From positions 1 to 64,000 of the forward strand of contig CAMCUD010000002.1 in assembly GCA_945878865.1 (NCBI GenBank): a stretch of DNA of 64,000 nucleotides. The letters run 5' to 3'. Shown piece by piece: positions 17,143 through 25,611 of the stretch; position 1 is the stretch's first letter; each line of letters starts with the position of its first letter. A model generated the notes under the pieces. That model ran no database searches, had not been told where the DNA came from, and was given only the letters and a program-made list of their open reading frames with translations. The position numbers and the translations under genes are program-made. This DNA is from Bifidobacterium breve. GTDB lineage: Bacteria > Actinomycetota > Thermoleophilia > Solirubrobacterales > Solirubrobacteraceae.

Positions 17143-17622
17143 ATGGCGAAGAAGGGCAAGCGCAAGGCCGCACCGGGGGACGTCGCGACGAACCGCCAGG
17201 CGACGTTCCGCTACGAGCTGCTCGACAAGCTCGAGTGCGGCATGCAGCTGGAGGGCACCGAGGTCAAGGCGCTGCGCACCGTCGGCGCGCAGCTCAAGGA
17301 CGGCTACGTCACGATCAACAACGGCGAGCTGTGGCTGCACAACGTCCACATCCCGCCGTATCCGCCGGCGGCCCGCGAGAACCACGACCCGGATCGCAAC
17401 CGCAAGCTCCTGGCGAGCAAGCGCGACATCGAGAAGCTCACCGGCCGGGTCTCCGAGCGCGGCCTGACCCTCATCCCCACGCGGATCTACTTCAAGGGGC
17501 CGTGGGCCAAGATGGAGATCGCGCTCGGGCGGGGCAAGGACCTGTACGACAAACGGCAGGCCATCCGGGAGCGCGAGAGCAAGCGCGAGATGCAGCGCGC
17601 GGTGCGCGAGGCGACGCGGTAG
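17143..17622 (+). CDS. smpB: SsrA-binding protein SmpB
   Basis: 159 residues, the usual length. It has the OB-fold with YELLDKLECGMQLEGTEVKA, NNGELWLHNVHIPPY and LIPTRIYFKGPWAKMEIALG, and the basic C-terminal tail GKDLYDKRQAIRERESKRE that enters the ribosomal A-site. It binds tmRNA and starts trans-translation on stalled ribosomes. The partner ssrA lies about 24 kb downstream (41811). ATG 17143 begins MAKKGKRKAAPGDVATNRQA. A hairpin after the stop suggests a monocistronic unit. Confidence 0.97.
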   Translation: MAKKGKRKAAPGDVATNRQATFRYELLDKLECGMQLEGTEVKALRTVGAQLKDGYVTINNGELWLHNVHIPPYPPAARENHDPDRNRKLLASKRDIEKLTGRVSERGLTLIPTRIYFKGPWAKMEIALGRGKDLYDKRQAIRERESKREMQRAVREATR

Positions 17623-17649
17623 TACCGCAGCGCTGAGCGCCTCTCTTCC

Positions 17650-17670
17650 AACCGAGTGCACAACTCGGTT
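17650..17670 (+). terminator. Hairpin after smpB
   Basis: AACCGAGT (17650-17657) and ACTCGGTT (17663-17670) form an 8-bp stem with a 5-nt loop, about 28 bp after the smpB stop. CC and GG extend it with a one-base bulge. A weak candidate intrinsic terminator separating smpB from the ABC operon. Confidence 0.5.
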
Positions 17671-17729
17671 TGGACCTCATGGACATGTGCGGGGCCCGGG
17701 AGGGGCCCTACCTTTCCGCTCACCAAACG

Positions 17730-17752
17730 AAACGCTACGTCGCGTAGCGTTT
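17730..17752. promoter_or_regulatory. Operator before the ABC/amidohydrolase operon
   Basis: AAACGCTACG (17730-17739) and CGTAGCGTTT (17743-17752) are perfect inverted arms with a 3-nt spacer, ending 15 bp before the ATPase ATG. This is the size and symmetry of TetR-family operators. The TetR gene inside the same operon (26824) is the obvious candidate ligand-responsive repressor. No second copy was found near that gene. Confidence 0.65.
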
Positions 17753-17767
17753 GGCGCTCCGAGGACC

Positions 17768-18541
17768 ATGTCACCTGCCGCTCTCACCATCACTGATGCC
17801 ACCGTCGACTTCGGCGCCGGCCCCGTGCTCGATCGGGTGTCGCTCGACGTCGCCGCGGGCGAGTTCGTCTGCGTCGTCGGAGCCAGCGGCTCAGGGAAGA
17901 CCACCCTCCTCAACGCGATCGCGGGACTCGTCGAGCTCGACGGGGGCACGGTGGCGGTGGACGGGCGGCAGGTGGCGGGTCCGGGTCCTGACCGGGCCGT
18001 GGTGTTCCAGGACGACGCCGTGTTTCCCTGGCTGACGGTCGCGCGCAACGCGGCGTTCGGCCTGCAGACGCAGGGCGTCGCGAAGGCTGCCCGGCGCGAA
18101 CGGGTGGCGGAGGTGCTCGCCACCGTCGGGCTGACGGGCCACGAGGACCAGTGGCCGCGCGAGCTGTCGGGCGGCATGCGCAAGCGCGTCGACCTGGCCC
18201 GCGCGCTGGCGGTCCGCCCGCCGGTGCTGCTCATGGACGAGCCGTACGGCGCGCTCGACATGCTCACGAAGGAGAAGCTGCAAGGCGACCTCGACACCAT
18301 CGTCAGCCACGAGGGCATGACGGTCGTGTTCGTCACGCACGACCTGGAAGAGGCGGTCTTCCTCGCCGACCGGGTCGTGATCCTCGCCTCGCATCCCGGG
18401 CGCGTCGCCGCCGAGGTGCAGATCCCCTTCGCGCGCCCGCGAGACCCCGAGCTCCGGCTCACCCCGGACTTCCAGGCGCTGCGCGGCGAGGTGCTGCACC
18501 ACCTGCAGGCCGTCGCGGGCCCTGCCGGAGTGGCGGCATGA
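17768..18541 (+). CDS. ABC importer ATPase (SsuB/TauB/NrtD type)
   Basis: 257 residues. Walker A GASGSGKTT at 38-46, Q-loop VVFQDDAVFPWLTVARN, signature LSGGMRKRVDLARAL, Walker B VLLMDEPYGALD and His switch VFVTHD. The PWLTV Q-loop and MRKRV signature are typical of the nitrate/sulfonate/taurine/pyrimidine-precursor importer family. First gene of the long catabolic operon, directly behind the operator palindrome. The stop overlaps the permease start (ATGA). It powers uptake by the permease and lipoprotein encoded next. Confidence 0.93.
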   Translation: MSPAALTITDATVDFGAGPVLDRVSLDVAAGEFVCVVGASGSGKTTLLNAIAGLVELDGGTVAVDGRQVAGPGPDRAVVFQDDAVFPWLTVARNAAFGLQTQGVAKAARRERVAEVLATVGLTGHEDQWPRELSGGMRKRVDLARALAVRPPVLLMDEPYGALDMLTKEKLQGDLDTIVSHEGMTVVFVTHDLEEAVFLADRVVILASHPGRVAAEVQIPFARPRDPELRLTPDFQALRGEVLHHLQAVAGPAGVAA

Positions 18542-19386
18542 CCGCTGTGACGGCCCCGGCCCCCGCCGCGACCCCTCGCGCGCGCAAACGCCCGCGCGTC
18601 GACGTCCGTCGCATCGCGCTGCGCGCGGTCGTGCCCGTCGGCCTCATCGCCCTCTGGTGCGCGCTGTCGTACGGCGACGTCGTCGAGCCGCTGTACCTGC
18701 CGTCGCCCACCGGGATGTGGGAGGCATTCACCCAACTGCGCCCCGACCTGCCGAGCGCCATCGCCACGACGGTCGGGATGACGCTCACCGGCTTCCTCCT
18801 CGGCACCGTGCTCGGCGTGGGCCTCGGGCTGCTCATGGCCTACTCGGCCACCGCCCGTGTGCTGCTCAGCGACGCGCTCGACGCGACCCGGCCTGTCCCG
18901 GTGTTCGCGCTTATCCCCCTCTTCCTTCTGTGGTTCGGCATCGGTCGCGGGCCGCAGATCGCGCTCATCGCGCTCGGGACCTCCGTGATCCTGGGCGTGA
19001 CGACGCTGGAAGCGATCAGAAACGTCAATCCCATCCACGTGCGCGCCGCACTGACCCTCGGCGCGACACGCGGCACGATCTATCGGCGGGTCGTCCTGCC
19101 GAGCATCTTTCCCCACCTCCTCGGGGCGATCCGTGTCGCCGCCGCGGCCTCTTGGGGCCTCGACGTCGCCGCGGAGCTGATCGGGTCGCAGAACGGTCTG
19201 GGCTATCTCATGATCGTCCGCCAGCAGTACCTCGACACCGCGGGAATCCTCGTGGTCGTCGTGGTCTACGCCGTGCTCGCGCTGGTGCTCGACCGGGCCA
19301 TCGTCTGGCTCGAGCGCCCGCTCACCCGGTGGACCCACCGGGACCAGAGAGCCGGCGTGGCGGCATCGATCCTCGGGCGCGCCTGA
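18538..19386 (+). CDS. ABC importer permease (SsuC type)
   Basis: 282 residues, about six membrane helices, with a cytoplasmic basic N-terminus (ARKRPRVDVRR). The EAA loop contacting the ATPase is visible as EAIRNVNPIHVRAALTLGA followed by VVLPSIFPHLLGAIRVA. LYLPSPTGMWEAF near the start is the usual stretch in taurine/nitrate-family permeases. The start overlaps the ATPase stop. Imports the solute captured by the next gene's product. Confidence 0.93.
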   Translation: MTAVTAPAPAATPRARKRPRVDVRRIALRAVVPVGLIALWCALSYGDVVEPLYLPSPTGMWEAFTQLRPDLPSAIATTVGMTLTGFLLGTVLGVGLGLLMAYSATARVLLSDALDATRPVPVFALIPLFLLWFGIGRGPQIALIALGTSVILGVTTLEAIRNVNPIHVRAALTLGATRGTIYRRVVLPSIFPHLLGAIRVAAAASWGLDVAAELIGSQNGLGYLMIVRQQYLDTAGILVVVVVYAVLALVLDRAIVWLERPLTRWTHRDQRAGVAASILGRA

Positions 19387-19425
19387 CCTCCCTTCACTGA
19401 CGAACCACGAGGAGTACAGAGAAAG

Positions 19426-20583
19426 ATGACCAACCACCGAACCCGGGGGCGGCTCCTGGCCGCGCTCGCGGCGTGCGGCGCGCTCGCGCTGGGCGTCGCG
19501 GCCTGCGGCGACGACGGCGACAGCGGCGCGAGCACGGGCTCGTCCACCACCGCGGCGAAGCCCACCACCGTCAAGGTCGGCGTCGGGCCGTTCCTCGACA
19601 ACCAGACGCTCGCGCTGGCCCACGAGCTCGGCTACGACAAGGAGCAGGGGCTGGACTTCCAGCAGGTGATCCTGCCGTCGAACAACGCGATCTACCAGGC
19701 GATCCGCACGGGGGACATCGACCTCGGCGCGGGCACGCTGCGCGGGCTGCAGACCGTGGCGAAGACCGCGCCGGACCTGCAGAACTTCATCGTCAAGGAC
19801 CAGTTCAAGGGCTACTTCTTCGTCGGCCGCAAGGGCGAGACGCCCGTCTACGCTGACCTCATCAAGGAAGGCAAGACGCCCGAGGAGGCCAAGAAGGAGG
19901 TCCTCGAGTCGTTCAAGGGCAAGACCTTCAACATGGTCAAGCAGCAGAACTACGCGCCGCTGGCCGCCGGCCTCGAAGCCGCCGGAATCGACCCGAAGGA
20001 CGTGAAGATCAACGACTTCGCCGACGACGCGAAGGCGGCGCTCGCGTTCCAGCGGGGCGACGGCGACTTCTACACGGGCGCGCTGCCGCAGCAGAGCAAG
20101 CTGCTGCTCGAGAACCCCGACAAGTACGTCAACGTCGGCGGCTACGAGATCCTCGGGCCGGTCGCGATCTCCTACGACACGTGGACCACGTCGAAGGACT
20201 TCCTCGCGAAGAATCCCGAGGTGGCGCTGAAGGTCGTCGCCGCGCAGCTGAAGGCGGCGCAGTACATCAAGGACGACCTCGACGCCGCGTCGGTGAAGCT
20301 CGGCGAGCTCGTCACCGACGCGAGCAAGACCGAGCTGCCCGCGGAGAACGTGAAGCTGCTCGCCTCGGACTTCACGAAGTTCCTGACGGCCGAGGACCTC
20401 GAGAAGGATGTCTTCAACCCGGACAGCCCGTTGTACTGGAAGAAGGAGGCGGAGCTCGCCGCCAAGCAGAACGCGAAGGACCTGCCGGAGGGCTACACGC
20501 CGGAGGACCAGAACGTCAGCCAGGACTGGTTCGAGAAGTACCAGGCCGACGCCGACCTGCAGAGCTGGGTGCAGGGCACGTGA
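19426..20583 (+). CDS. ABC substrate-binding lipoprotein (NMT1/SsuA-like)
   Basis: 385 residues. Signal peptide with lipobox LGVAAC, so Cys is lipidated after cleavage (LALGVAACGDDGDSG), followed by an Asp/Ser/Thr linker. The mature part has TVKVGVGPFLDNQTLALAHE, a typical start of NMT1/THI5-type periplasmic binding proteins, and IDLGAGTLRGLQTVA. The family binds sulfonates, nitrate, pyrimidine precursors, urates and riboflavin, so the ligand cannot be read off; the downstream genes suggest a ureide or N-heterocycle. It lies 39 bp after the permease and overlaps the next small gene (GTGA). Confidence 0.9.
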   Translation: MTNHRTRGRLLAALAACGALALGVAACGDDGDSGASTGSSTTAAKPTTVKVGVGPFLDNQTLALAHELGYDKEQGLDFQQVILPSNNAIYQAIRTGDIDLGAGTLRGLQTVAKTAPDLQNFIVKDQFKGYFFVGRKGETPVYADLIKEGKTPEEAKKEVLESFKGKTFNMVKQQNYAPLAAGLEAAGIDPKDVKINDFADDAKAALAFQRGDGDFYTGALPQQSKLLLENPDKYVNVGGYEILGPVAISYDTWTTSKDFLAKNPEVALKVVAAQLKAAQYIKDDLDAASVKLGELVTDASKTELPAENVKLLASDFTKFLTAEDLEKDVFNPDSPLYWKKEAELAAKQNAKDLPEGYTPEDQNVSQDWFEKYQADADLQSWVQGT

Positions 20584-20771
20584 CCGACCGGGCGGCATCC
20601 AGCGGGCCCGCGCGCCCGACGGACGACGTGGCACGCGCGCTCGACGCGTTCTTCGCCACGGACCTGTGGAACCGCGACCGGCTCGGGTTCCGCTTCGGCC
20701 CGGACGCGGTGACCTGGGTGCCGCCCGCCCACACCGTCGTCGTCGCTCCGCCCGTCCGGGAGGAGCGATGA
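20580..20771 (+). CDS. 63-residue orphan, translationally coupled
   Basis: GTG start overlapping the lipoprotein stop and stop overlapping the amidase ATG, so it fits exactly between two coupled genes. The sequence has VARALDAFFATDLWNRDRLG and then HTVVVAPPVREER. No signal peptide, helix or known motif is recognised. The aromatic-rich middle (DLWNRDRLGFRFGPDAVTWV) suggests a small folded protein rather than random GC-rich codons. Coupling at both ends supports real translation. Function unknown. Confidence 0.6.
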   Translation: MTDRAASSGPARPTDDVARALDAFFATDLWNRDRLGFRFGPDAVTWVPPAHTVVVAPPVREER

Positions 20772-22159
20772 CGGTGGCGACCGATCTCGCCTGGCTCGGC
20801 GTCGCCGAGGCCGGCAGACTGCTGCGCGCCGGCGACATCGGCGCGGTGGAGCTCACGGAGGCGACGCTTGCGTGGATCGACCGGACCGAGCCGTTCGTCC
20901 ACACGTTCGTCGCGCTCGACGTCGACGGGGCCCGCGCCGCGGCGCGCGTCGCGGAAGCGGAGCTGGCGGCGGGCCTGGACCGCGGCCCGCTGCACGGGAT
21001 CCCGTACAGCGTGAAGGACCTCGTCGCGGTCGCCGGCCTACCCCTGCGCGCAGGCTCGCGCGCGGTCGATGGCACGGTTCCGGCGATCGACGCAGCGGTC
21101 ATCTCGTCGCTGCGCGAGGCCGGAGCGATCTGCCTGGGCAAGGTCGCCACGCACGAGTTCGCGTGGGGGATGCACTCCGATCCGGCCCGCAACCCGTGGG
21201 ACGGCGAACGCCTGAGCGGCGGGTCGAGCGGCGGCAGCGGCTCGGCGGTCGCGGCGGGCCAGGGCGCGTTCTCGATCGGCACGGACTGCGGCTGCTCGGT
21301 GCGCGCCCCCGCGGCGCTGAACGGCGTGTGCGCGATCCGCCCGACCCACGGGCGGGTGGCCATGGACGGGGTCGTGCCGCTGTCGATGACGATGGACAAC
21401 GTCGGCCCGCTCGCCCGCAGCGCGGAGGATGTCGCGCTCATCCTCGACGCGATCGCCGACGGCTGGACGTGGGAGCCGCCGCAGACCGACGACCTCGTGG
21501 GGCTCCGTCTCGGCGTGCCGCGCGGCTACTTCTTCGAAGCGATCCAGCCGGGCGTTGCCGCGGCGGTCGAAGCGGCGATTGACGTCCTGCGTGGGCTCGG
21601 TGCCGAGGTCGTCGACGTCGAGCTCGAACGCGCCGCGCAGGCCGCGCCCGTCGATGTCGCGATCGTCAACAGCGAATCGGCCGTCCTGCTCGAGGACCTC
21701 GCCGCGGACCGCGGCGGCGACCTCGGCGACGACGTGCGCGCCCAGCTCGCCCTCGGCCGGGCGATCTCCGCGCGCGATTACCTGCGCGGCCAGCAGCTGC
21801 GCACGCTGATCGGCGAGGACTTCGCGCGGGTGTTCGGCGACGTCGACGCGATCGTGACGCCGACCGTCCCGGCAGTCGCGCAACGGCACAACGGGAGCCT
21901 CTTCATCGACGTGGAGTTCCCTGGCGGGACGACGGAGGACGTGGGGTGGACGTACTGCCGGTACACCTTCCCGATGAGCGTTGCGGGCGTCCCGACCGTC
22001 GCGGTCCCGTGCGGACTCTCGGAGGGGCTCCCGGCCGGCATCTCGATCGCCGCGCGGCAGTTCGGCGAAGCCACCGCTCTGCGGGTCGCCCTGGCGTACC
22101 AGCGGGTGACCGACCACCACCGGCAGCGACCCCCGGCCCTCATGGAGGCGACCGCATGA
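20768..22159 (+). CDS. Amidase signature (AS) family hydrolase
   Basis: 463 residues. The Ser-cisSer-Lys triad is present: Lys in GIPYSVKDLVAVAG, cis-Ser in LSGGSSGGSGSAVAAGQ and the nucleophile Ser in GTDCGCSVRAP. The usual TGGS around the nucleophile is CGCS here, which may alter the acyl pocket. AS enzymes hydrolyse amides to acid and ammonia, so this could be a late step in the operon's pathway. It overlaps both neighbours by ATGA. A second, more canonical AS amidase is at 40315. Confidence 0.9.
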   Translation: MTVATDLAWLGVAEAGRLLRAGDIGAVELTEATLAWIDRTEPFVHTFVALDVDGARAAARVAEAELAAGLDRGPLHGIPYSVKDLVAVAGLPLRAGSRAVDGTVPAIDAAVISSLREAGAICLGKVATHEFAWGMHSDPARNPWDGERLSGGSSGGSGSAVAAGQGAFSIGTDCGCSVRAPAALNGVCAIRPTHGRVAMDGVVPLSMTMDNVGPLARSAEDVALILDAIADGWTWEPPQTDDLVGLRLGVPRGYFFEAIQPGVAAAVEAAIDVLRGLGAEVVDVELERAAQAAPVDVAIVNSESAVLLEDLAADRGGDLGDDVRAQLALGRAISARDYLRGQQLRTLIGEDFARVFGDVDAIVTPTVPAVAQRHNGSLFIDVEFPGGTTEDVGWTYCRYTFPMSVAGVPTVAVPCGLSEGLPAGISIAARQFGEATALRVALAYQRVTDHHRQRPPALMEATA

Positions 22160-23007
22160 CCGAGTACCGCGCCACGATCTGCGTCTGCAGCGACTTCGAC
22201 GCGCTCTCGATGTGGATGGACTTCGGTGCGATGGGCGCCCGTGCGCTCTCGCGCGGTGAGTTCGGGCCGCGTGTCGGCGCGCCGCGCCTGCTCGAGCTGC
22301 TGGACCGCCTCGACGCTCCGAGCACCTGGTTCATCCCCGGGCACACCGCCGAGACGTTCCCCGAGATCTGCCGCCGGGCTGCCGACGCCGGCCACGAGAT
22401 CGCCGGGCACGGCTACCACCACGAGTCGTTCGACGCACTCTCGATCGACGAGGGTCGGCACGTCATCCGCGTGAGCAACGACGCGCTCGAGCGCGTCACG
22501 GGCCAGCGGCCCGTCGGCTTCCGCCACCCGACGGGCGACCTCGACCAGGCACTGCTCGAGGTCTTCGTCGAGGAGGGCTACGCGTACGACTCAAGCCTCG
22601 CCGCCGACGACTTCTTCCCCTACTGGGCGCGCGGCGCGTGGACGCACCAGCACCTCGGGCCGAGCATCCCCGGCCCGCTGCTCGACCTCGTCGAGATCCC
22701 GCACAGCTTCGTCCTCAACGACTTCCATCACTTCGAGTTCACCTACGACGGGCCGAAGCTCACGGGCCGCGACGGACCGGCGCCGGTCGAGGCGATCTGG
22801 CGCGCGGAATGGGAGTACCTGCTGGCCAACGCGCCGGGCGGGATCTTCAACCTCGTCCTGCACCCCGAGTCGATCGGACGCGGCCTGCGGATGGCGATGC
22901 TCGAGCGGTTCCTGCGCGACGCCGCGGCCGAGCCGGGCGTCCGCTTCGCGACGCTCGCCACGGTGGCGCAGGAGTTCCGTGACGCGCATCCGGGAGGTCC
23001 GGCGTGA
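22156..23007 (+). CDS. NodB-fold deacetylase / PuuE allantoinase-like
   Basis: 283 residues of the polysaccharide deacetylase superfamily. Metal-site residues are visible: Asp pair in CSDFDALS, His in HEIAGHGYHHESFD, and a conserved Arg in VGFRHPTGD. There is no signal peptide, so it acts in the cytoplasm. That fits PuuE-type amide-ring hydrolases (allantoinase and related) better than cell-wall deacetylases. In this operon it may open a cyclic ureide or remove an N-acyl group. Coupled to the amidase (ATGA) and to the RidA gene (GTGA). Confidence 0.8.
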   Translation: MTEYRATICVCSDFDALSMWMDFGAMGARALSRGEFGPRVGAPRLLELLDRLDAPSTWFIPGHTAETFPEICRRAADAGHEIAGHGYHHESFDALSIDEGRHVIRVSNDALERVTGQRPVGFRHPTGDLDQALLEVFVEEGYAYDSSLAADDFFPYWARGAWTHQHLGPSIPGPLLDLVEIPHSFVLNDFHHFEFTYDGPKLTGRDGPAPVEAIWRAEWEYLLANAPGGIFNLVLHPESIGRGLRMAMLERFLRDAAAEPGVRFATLATVAQEFRDAHPGGPA

Positions 23008-23387
23008 TGGAGCTCATGATGGCCCCGGGGGCACCCGCGCCCAAGGGGCCGTACTCGCACGCCGCGGCGTTCGGCGATCTCGTCGTCGTCACCGCGCAGA
23101 CCGGGACGGACCCGGCCACCGGCCTGCTGCGCGAGGGCGCCGAGGCGCAGGCCCGGCAGGCGGTCGCGAACCTCGGCGCGGTCCTGCGCGCGGCGGGCTG
23201 CGCGCCCCAGACGGTGCTCCGCCTGGGCCTCGCGCTCGTCGACCTGGCGTACCTGCCGGCGCTCAACGGCGCACTTGCGGGTCTGCTGGGGGCGCACCGG
23301 CCGCCGCGCGCGACCGCGCAGGTGATCGCGCTGCCCGGCGGGGCCCGGCTGGCGATCGAGGCGATGGCGATCAGGGAGGCGAAGTAG
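23004..23387 (+). CDS. RidA-family protein (enamine/imine deaminase or RutC-like)
   Basis: 127 residues of the YjgF/YER057c/UK114 fold: PGAPAPKGPYSHAAAFGDLVVVTAQTG at the start is the usual strand-turn-strand (GPYSHA) and RPPRATAQVIALPG the conserved Arg strand. RidA proteins hydrolyse reactive enamines or imines; the RutC subgroup acts in pyrimidine breakdown. Here it probably processes an unstable intermediate made by the deaminase or hydrolases of this operon. GTG 23004 overlaps the upstream stop; ATG 23007 is an alternative. Confidence 0.88.
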   Translation: MMELMMAPGAPAPKGPYSHAAAFGDLVVVTAQTGTDPATGLLREGAEAQARQAVANLGAVLRAAGCAPQTVLRLGLALVDLAYLPALNGALAGLLGAHRPPRATAQVIALPGGARLAIEAMAIREAK

Positions 23388-23768
23388 GTGGCGAAGACCG
23401 AGCGGGAGTTCCACACGCCGGCGAACCCGTGGATCGAGAGGTCCCCGGGCAACGACGCCCAGGTGCTGAGCGTGGACGAGGAGACCGGAGCGTTCACCCG
23501 GCTCTCCCGGCTGGAGCCGCACACCGACACCACGCCGCAGGGGGTCCAGGCCCACGCGTGCTGGGAGGAGGTCTACATCGTCAGCGGCTCGATCTACGAC
23601 ATCGGGCTCGACGCGTGGTTCCACGCGGGTCAGTACGCCGTGCGGCCGCCCGGGATGAAGCACGGGCCGTGGAAGGCGGGGCCCGACGGCACCGTGATGC
23701 TCGAGTGGCGCTACGCGATGACCGACGACCGCGAGCGGCTGCCGCGAGACCACTACGTGACGCCGTGA
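23388..23768 (+). CDS. Cupin-domain protein
   Basis: 126 residues. A single cupin barrel: HACWEEVYIVSGSIYDIG matches the first motif, with Glu but few His ligands, and YAVRPPGMKHGPWKA the second. It resembles ChrR-type or small isomerase cupins. Metal binding is possible through Glu and His but the classical HxH is missing. GTG begins directly after the RidA stop. In ureide pathways cupins act as ureidoglycine aminohydrolase or ureidoglycolate lyase. That analogy is only by context. Confidence 0.78.
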   Translation: MAKTEREFHTPANPWIERSPGNDAQVLSVDEETGAFTRLSRLEPHTDTTPQGVQAHACWEEVYIVSGSIYDIGLDAWFHAGQYAVRPPGMKHGPWKAGPDGTVMLEWRYAMTDDRERLPRDHYVTP

Positions 23769-24172
23769 CCGACGCCGAGGCCATCGTGCGCGCGTGGGTG
23801 GACGCCATCAATGCGCGGGACTTCGACGCGTTCGACACGCTGTTCGCGCCGACGTACGTCAACCATCACCGCCCGTACGCACAGGACGACGGCGTGCCGG
23901 GGGTACGCCGGTTCTTCGAAGCGCTCTGCGACGCGCTGGACGGGTTCTTCTACGACGTGGAGTCGCTGACAGTCGACGGTGAGCACGTGCGCCTGCGACT
24001 GCGCGGCACCGGCGTGCAGGTTGGCGAGGTGCTCGGCATGGCGCCGACCAACGCGCCGGTCGAGGTCACCGTCACGCATCTGTACCGGGTCACCGACGGG
24101 CGGATCCAGGAACGCTGGGGTGACCCGGATGATCCGTTCGCGATCCGCCCGCTCGAGGAGGCCGGCGCGTGA
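23765..24172 (+). CDS. SnoaL / NTF2-like protein
   Basis: 135 residues with the alpha+beta cone fold. VRAWVDAINARDFDAFDTLF, FAPTYVNHHRP and GVRRFFEALCDALDG match the SnoaL-like polyketide cyclase/ester cyclase family. YRVTDGRIQERWGDPDD is the typical C-terminal strand. Such proteins are cyclases, isomerases or binding subunits. Overlaps both neighbours by GTGA, so it belongs to the operon. The substrate is unknown. Confidence 0.8.
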   Translation: MTDAEAIVRAWVDAINARDFDAFDTLFAPTYVNHHRPYAQDDGVPGVRRFFEALCDALDGFFYDVESLTVDGEHVRLRLRGTGVQVGEVLGMAPTNAPVEVTVTHLYRVTDGRIQERWGDPDDPFAIRPLEEAGA

Positions 24173-25611
24173 GCACGACGCTGCTGGCCGACGTGCTGCT
24201 CCCCGCCGGCACACGTGCCGATGTGCTGCTCGACGACGGCGTGATCGCCTCCGTCGGCGCCCCGGGCGCGCTCGCGGGCGACGTCCGGGTCGACGCGACA
24301 CGGCGGCTGGTGCTTCCCGGCTTGGTCAACGCGCACTTCCACTCCAGCGAGAACTGGTTCAAGGGGCGCTTCGACCGGCTCCCGCTCGAACCGTGGATGC
24401 TCTTCAGCTACCCGCCGCTGCTGGCGCCCGAGCAGACGCCGCGGGAGATCTACGTCCGCACGCTGCTCGGCGCCGTCGAGTTGCTGCGGGGCGGGTGCAC
24501 GACGGTGGTGGACTTCCTCTACGAGCTGCACGGGTTCACCGGCGCGACGGTCGACGCCGTCGTGCGCGCGTACCGCGATGCGGGGCTGCGCGCGCTTGTG
24601 GTCCTCGGGATGAGCGATCTGGCCTGGGCGGACACCCTCATCCTCGACGCCACGCGGCTCGGCGCCCGCGCGCGGGAGGCGCTGCGCGACGACGCGCCGC
24701 CCACGTGGGCGGAGTGGGAGGGCTTCACGCGCGACATGGTCGCCGCGCACCACCGTCCTGAGGAGGGCATCGCGATCGGCCTCGGCCCGTCCGGCCCGCA
24801 GCGCTGCACCGACGCGATGCTCGCGGGGTGCGCGCGACTGGCCAGAGAGCTCGGCCTCTGCGTGCACATCCACGTGCTGGAGACCCGCATGCAGGCCGAG
24901 AGCGGCCGCCGGCGGTGGGGCACGACGCTGCCCGCCCGCCTGGACGCACTCGGCTTCCTCGGTCCGGAAGTCTGCTTCGAGCACGCGATCTGGCTCGAGG
25001 ACGACGACGTCTCGCGGATGGCCCGGCACGGCGTGAAGGTCGCGCACAACCCGGTCAGCAACCTCAAGCTCGGCAGCGGCGTCTGCGACGTGCGCGCGCT
25101 GCGACGGGCGGGCATCTCCGTCGGCCTGGGAACGGACGGGTCGTCTTCGAACGACGGCGCCGACATGTTTGCGTGCGTGAAGACCGGGGCGCTGCTGCAC
25201 CGCGGGCCGGACACCGACTTCGAGGACTGGCTCGGTGCACGTGACCTGTGGGACATGGGCACGCGCGGCGGTGCCGCGTCGACGCCGTGGGACGCGGTGC
25301 TCGGGCGCGTCGAGCCGGGGGCGGCGGCAGACCTGCTGCTGCTCGACCTCGACCATCGCGCCTACACGCCGCTGCACCAGCCGGTGCGCCAGACCGTGTT
25401 CACCGCGCCGTCAAGCGCGCTCACCGACGTGTTCGTCCGCGGACGGCGGGTGCTGGCCGACGGGGAGATCGCGACGTTCGACGAGCGTGCGCTCCTCGCT
25501 GACGCGCGCGCGGCCGGCCGCGCGGTGACGGCGCGGTTCGCCGCGGCGGACACGCTCGCCGACGACCTCATGGACGCGGTGACGGCGGGCTGGCGGGCGG
25601 TGGCCGCATGA
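24169..25611 (+). CDS. Amidohydrolase-superfamily deaminase
   Basis: 480 residues, TIM-barrel metal hydrolase of the cytosine/guanine/SAH-deaminase and chlorohydrolase group. Metal-site residues: HxH in LVNAHFHSS, His with Glu in VHIHVLET, His in FEHAIWLED, and Asp in LGTDGSSSND. Mononuclear deaminases have this HxH-H-H-D set with Glu. It should remove an amino group (or halide or thioether) from an N-heterocycle. Within the operon this fits a first chemical step that yields a ring for the dihydropyrimidinase. Substrate unassigned. Confidence 0.88.
   Translation: MSTTLLADVLLPAGTRADVLLDDGVIASVGAPGALAGDVRVDATRRLVLPGLVNAHFHSSENWFKGRFDRLPLEPWMLFSYPPLLAPEQTPREIYVRTLLGAVELLRGGCTTVVDFLYELHGFTGATVDAVVRAYRDAGLRALVVLGMSDLAWADTLILDATRLGARAREALRDDAPPTWAEWEGFTRDMVAAHHRPEEGIAIGLGPSGPQRCTDAMLAGCARLARELGLCVHIHVLETRMQAESGRRRWGTTLPARLDALGFLGPEVCFEHAIWLEDDDVSRMARHGVKVAHNPVSNLKLGSGVCDVRALRRAGISVGLGTDGSSSNDGADMFACVKTGALLHRGPDTDFEDWLGARDLWDMGTRGGAASTPWDAVLGRVEPGAAADLLLLDLDHRAYTPLHQPVRQTVFTAPSSALTDVFVRGRRVLADGEIATFDERALLADARAAGRAVTARFAAADTLADDLMDAVTAGWRAVAA

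Noticed and set aside
17677-21441. A 1254-codon open frame on the minus strand, antisense to the ABC and amidase genes
   Set aside because: No domain is recognisable, composition is Arg/Pro/Ala-rich as expected from the GC-rich antisense frame, and the plus-strand genes match known families throughout.
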